64,000 bases of DNA from positions 229,076-293,075 of the forward strand of contig JAWPHD010001813.1 in NCBI GenBank assembly GCA_037043455.1, read 5' to 3'. Below the pieces are notes generated by a model. The model searched no databases. It was given only the letters and a program-made list of their open reading frames with translations, and had not been told where the DNA came from. Below, in pieces: positions 61,025 to 64,000 of this stretch (position 1 is the stretch's first letter; every line of letters starts with the position of its first letter). The DNA is from Cyrtodaria siliqua. Lineage: Eukaryota > Mollusca > Bivalvia > Adapedonta > Hiatellidae. Made by a program: the position numbers and the translations under genes.

Positions 61025-63590
61025 AAACTAAGATCAGCACTAAAATATCAACAACAAAAAAGGAATACTAACACTAGCATGACTGTAATTTTAACTACCC
61101 AATACATTATATTTAGAAAAAAAGGAGGAAATAAATAAATAGAATGAAAATAAATAAACAAAAACAAACTGTCTATGATAAGTCATATCATATTAGCCAA
61201 ATCCCCAGCTAAACAGTGCCAAATATAGCTCACGGTACGATATCAATTTTTATCGATTTGGTTAATATAATAAATCTTGGGACACATTTGCATGTCAAAG
61301 GATTTTGTCTTTAGACTAGTAGGTATTTAATGCAATATGGCCAGGTTATATGCAGGATAGCGATTGCAACTTTCGAAAACTAGTGATTTTGTGTGACATG
61401 TTTGTTTGTATTCGAGCAACAAATGTTTACTAATGTCATTTCTGCACGTTTGATTATTTGAATATAAGATTGTTTGTTCGTTAACATTAATTAATGTCGT
61501 CAACGGAAACAAATGAAAACTATTGTTACGAACAAACACTCGAATGCTCAAATAATCAAAAGTTCGAACATCGATTGTCAGATGAACCTCAATGTCTACG
61601 GGATTATTGAGAACTGTGAAACGTTCAAGCTATTTTTTAAAATTAAGCTTTGATAGAAAAGTTAGACGAAATCCACTGTAATCATTCAAGGTCTACAAGT
61701 TAATATAAAGTTTTCCTGAACCAAGAAACATCATAATGAATACGAGCTATTAGGAAATGGGATAATGCTATTTATTAACACTACTACGATCAAAAAATGT
61801 TACCCTTTGTTTCCTTCTCATGATCTGCTTTTGAAGGATGTGCTCCCATCGTTTTTAATGCCGAATATGTGTAGTTCAAACGTGTCTGTTTCTTCTTTGG
61901 GCATTAACGCAACACTGGTCTAAATAATACAAGTAATTGTAATACACAGTAATGGTAACACTTAATCTACTATAAGTATTCCCAGTTGTTTATGTAATAG
62001 ACGAAGAAAAAGTGATGCAATATAATAAATTACTGGAAGCACTCTGCTTTCTTTCCAATCCATTTGTTATTGTATTTAACATTTGTATAGTATCGTATCT
62101 TTGAAATAAAAGGTTTAAACCAAAGTAAGTACTTTGACATTTTAAAGATAGTATAGGTTCGTTGTTTTTTAACATACTGCAGCTGCAAATATTGTACCAC
62201 ATAGCTTAATGTGAAGTCATAACCTAAGCATCAGTATTGAACTAATTACAGTTGAAGATACTGTCAACTTTTACTGTAACATGGATGTCAACTGAAGCAA
62301 ATTATATTCAAGTTTCGTGGAGGAGGGGGAGGAGCACGTTATGATGCCACTCTGATATGTTCACCATGAATGACAGAGGTACACCGATAAGTGGGAAGTG
62401 GGGCAGGCCTGGCCTTTTTTTGTGACAGCACTAGAGATGACGTAAGACACGAAGTAAGGCACACAAGACGAAGAAGGGACTGAGCGTATAAATTAACTGA
62501 CATCTTTATATTTATTTAACCATGCTGAAGTTAGTATATGTGGATCAATTTGAAGGAATTTTGCCAGTAATTTAGCTGTAGCATGTACACAAGGTGGAGA
62601 CGGTAAAACGTGCTTGCCAAACAGTGTGTGATTAGGTGAAAAGACGCTATTACCAACCCAAGGCATATATCATTAGAAAAAAAGCATGGAGGATATATAG
62701 AGGTTACCCTTAAAGGGCCGTCAAACATTTGCATTTAAAATCTTTATGTTAATAACGATCGATATATCAACTAAAACTACGTTATTTTAATTACTAACAA
62801 TACAGAACGACACACTCAACGAGTTCAAACTCTACTGTGTCTAATATGGATATTGAAAAATCACGCGCCTACGCACGTACGCACACACAAAAATTCCATA
62901 TTTTAAGCAGGGCAGTTTTCTATAATGAAATATTTGCTTTAATGTTTAAGTCTTGCTTTACAGGGACACACGGATTCTTGAAGTTTGTGTATTTAAATCC
63001 CCTCGAATCTACATATACATAAATGTGTAATATGTATTGCATACTTTTACGGGTATATGCGATTTATCCTGCTTTTCGGGGACCGCAGGCCCGAGAGTGC
63101 AGTATAAACCGCATACAATGTACGAGAACAATATGCTATAAATGTTTTGTACCAGAGCCATTTATCCAACTACGCATGTGCAAGAAGTTTTAGGGCGATG
63201 CCGATTTCAGTAAAAATAAAAGCTCGATCCAATAAAAAAAATAGCATTATCACGCAGCATGAACATGACCCATGTTTTGATTATTTCAGCCAATTGACTT
63301 TTAATATTATTGGGAAAATGCAATGTCAAGGAGTGTTTTTTTGAGTAATGGTATAGTCGTTTTGATTGACAGGTTGTGAGTAAATTACAGCTGCGCGCGC
63401 GTAAAATTGAGCATGGTATAACTGCCGAATCTGTCATTCATAACACGGATGAAATATACCGGCATTAAAGCACGGTTTAGGCTCAGACCTTCAGGTTTAT
63501 GAAAATTATATCACAAACAAGAACAAAGTAAACCCATTAGAGCTATGGTACATGTGACTTATATGCAACTTATATGCAGCGTCTTTATAA
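61025..63590. other. No supported gene
   Basis: AT-rich. A minus-strand stretch at about 61825-61920 reads MPKEETDTFELHIFGIKND and then soon stops; it has an acceptor-like TTATTTAG upstream but no donor, so it is only a weak coding candidate. A G-rich region lies at 62318-62345. Nothing else recognised. Confidence 0.4.
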
Positions 63591-63596
63591 TGGGGG

Positions 63597-63910
63597 TCTG
63601 GCGTGGCGCAGTCGGTAGCGCGGCGGATTTGTAACCGGAGGCCCCGGGTTCAATCCTCCGTGGTGCCACTGAGTTCCGTCGGTGTGTTCTTGGGCAAGAC
63701 ACTTTACCTTAGCCTCGTCCGTCGGATGGGGACGTAAACCGGGCGGTCCCGTGTATCGGTCTATCCTCCGAGCACGTTAAAGAACCATAGGAATCTATTC
63801 GATAATAAGAGTAGGGCAGGTTCCCGGATTCCTATGTATCCTACCCCTCTCTCTGGGGCGGCTCTAAATAACCTATACTGTGTTGATGAGCCGTTAAACA
63901 ACATTCAATT
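63597..63910 (+). mobile_element. tRNA-headed SINE, apparently full length
   Basis: The head has TGGCGCAGTCGGTAGCGCGG (A box and D arm) and GGGTTCAATCCTCCG (B box), with a loop carrying TGT and a partly paired acceptor, so it is tRNA-Thr-like. The body contains CTTGGGCAAGACACTTTACC and CACGTTAAAGAACCATAGGA. The tail is (ATTCA)n-like (AACATTCAATTCAATTC). The GGGCAAGACACTT core is widespread in metazoan SINEs; the exact superfamily is not determined. Confidence 0.75.
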
Positions 63911-64000
63911 CAATTCTTTATAATGGTTATGCGTCAAATGAAACAAGAAAGGAACGCAAACCAACCACAACTATTTTTTATAATATAATAAACAAATGTA

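Noticed and set aside
63597..63668. Possible functional tRNA-Thr gene
   Set aside because: Anticodon and acceptor stems are mismatched and a SINE body follows directly.

Overview
The window looks like intergenic and intronic DNA from an animal, most likely a bivalve mollusc. The DNA is AT-rich and no reading frame above about 280 codons is free of low-complexity repeat. Short phase-compatible exons with GT/AG borders are scattered tens of kilobases apart. The repeats (degenerate units with wording such as GAGTTATG(G)CCC or CATAACTC.GGTGTTACT, tRNA-headed SINEs, foldbacks, AT-flanked satellites) are of the kind familiar from bivalve genomes. Species cannot be read from the sequence. There is no operon, CRISPR, rRNA or intact tRNA gene.

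Layout. (1) 1-17.5 kb is a nested tandem segmental duplication. Blocks A-B-C-D (1-8.1 kb), B-C-D (8.1-14.6 kb) and A-B-C (15.5-17.5 kb) are near-identical apart from later insertions and deletions. (2) 14.7-60.3 kb carries scattered minus-strand exons that I interpret as one long split gene, or two neighbouring ones. The best-supported run is 27.5 -> 25.7 -> 22.9 -> 14.9 kb, where every splice phase agrees. A second run at 60.3 -> 60.0 -> 56.6 kb encodes an unrecognised globular region. Smaller exons at 50.1, 49.4, 43.6, 42.8, 37.4, 36.8 and 35.0 kb are weaker. (3) Two plus-strand exon candidates (21.06-21.16 kb with an ATG and a strong donor; 24.40-24.68 kb with a stop and AATAAA) suggest a second gene interleaved on the opposite strand. 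(4) A second segmental duplication, F...E / F'...E', occupies 31.9-47.5 kb. (5) The rest is repeats: foldbacks, a 416-bp satellite, a roughly 800-bp compound microsatellite and SINEs.

The dominant mobile element is a reverse transcriptase family resembling Penelope-like elements (PLE), here called PLE-A, with a divergent relative PLE-B. Copies are 5'-truncated or reduced to 3' tails; none is intact. Because some insertions are shared by duplicated blocks and others are not, their order can be read: the minus-strand PLE-A fragment at 7.1 kb predates the A-D duplication, and the plus-strand copy at 2.09 kb does not occur in the sister blocks, one of which still shows the empty target.

I found no convincing complete new system. 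The most useful leads are the split minus-strand gene, the PLE-A filled/empty site, and the large palindromic elements.
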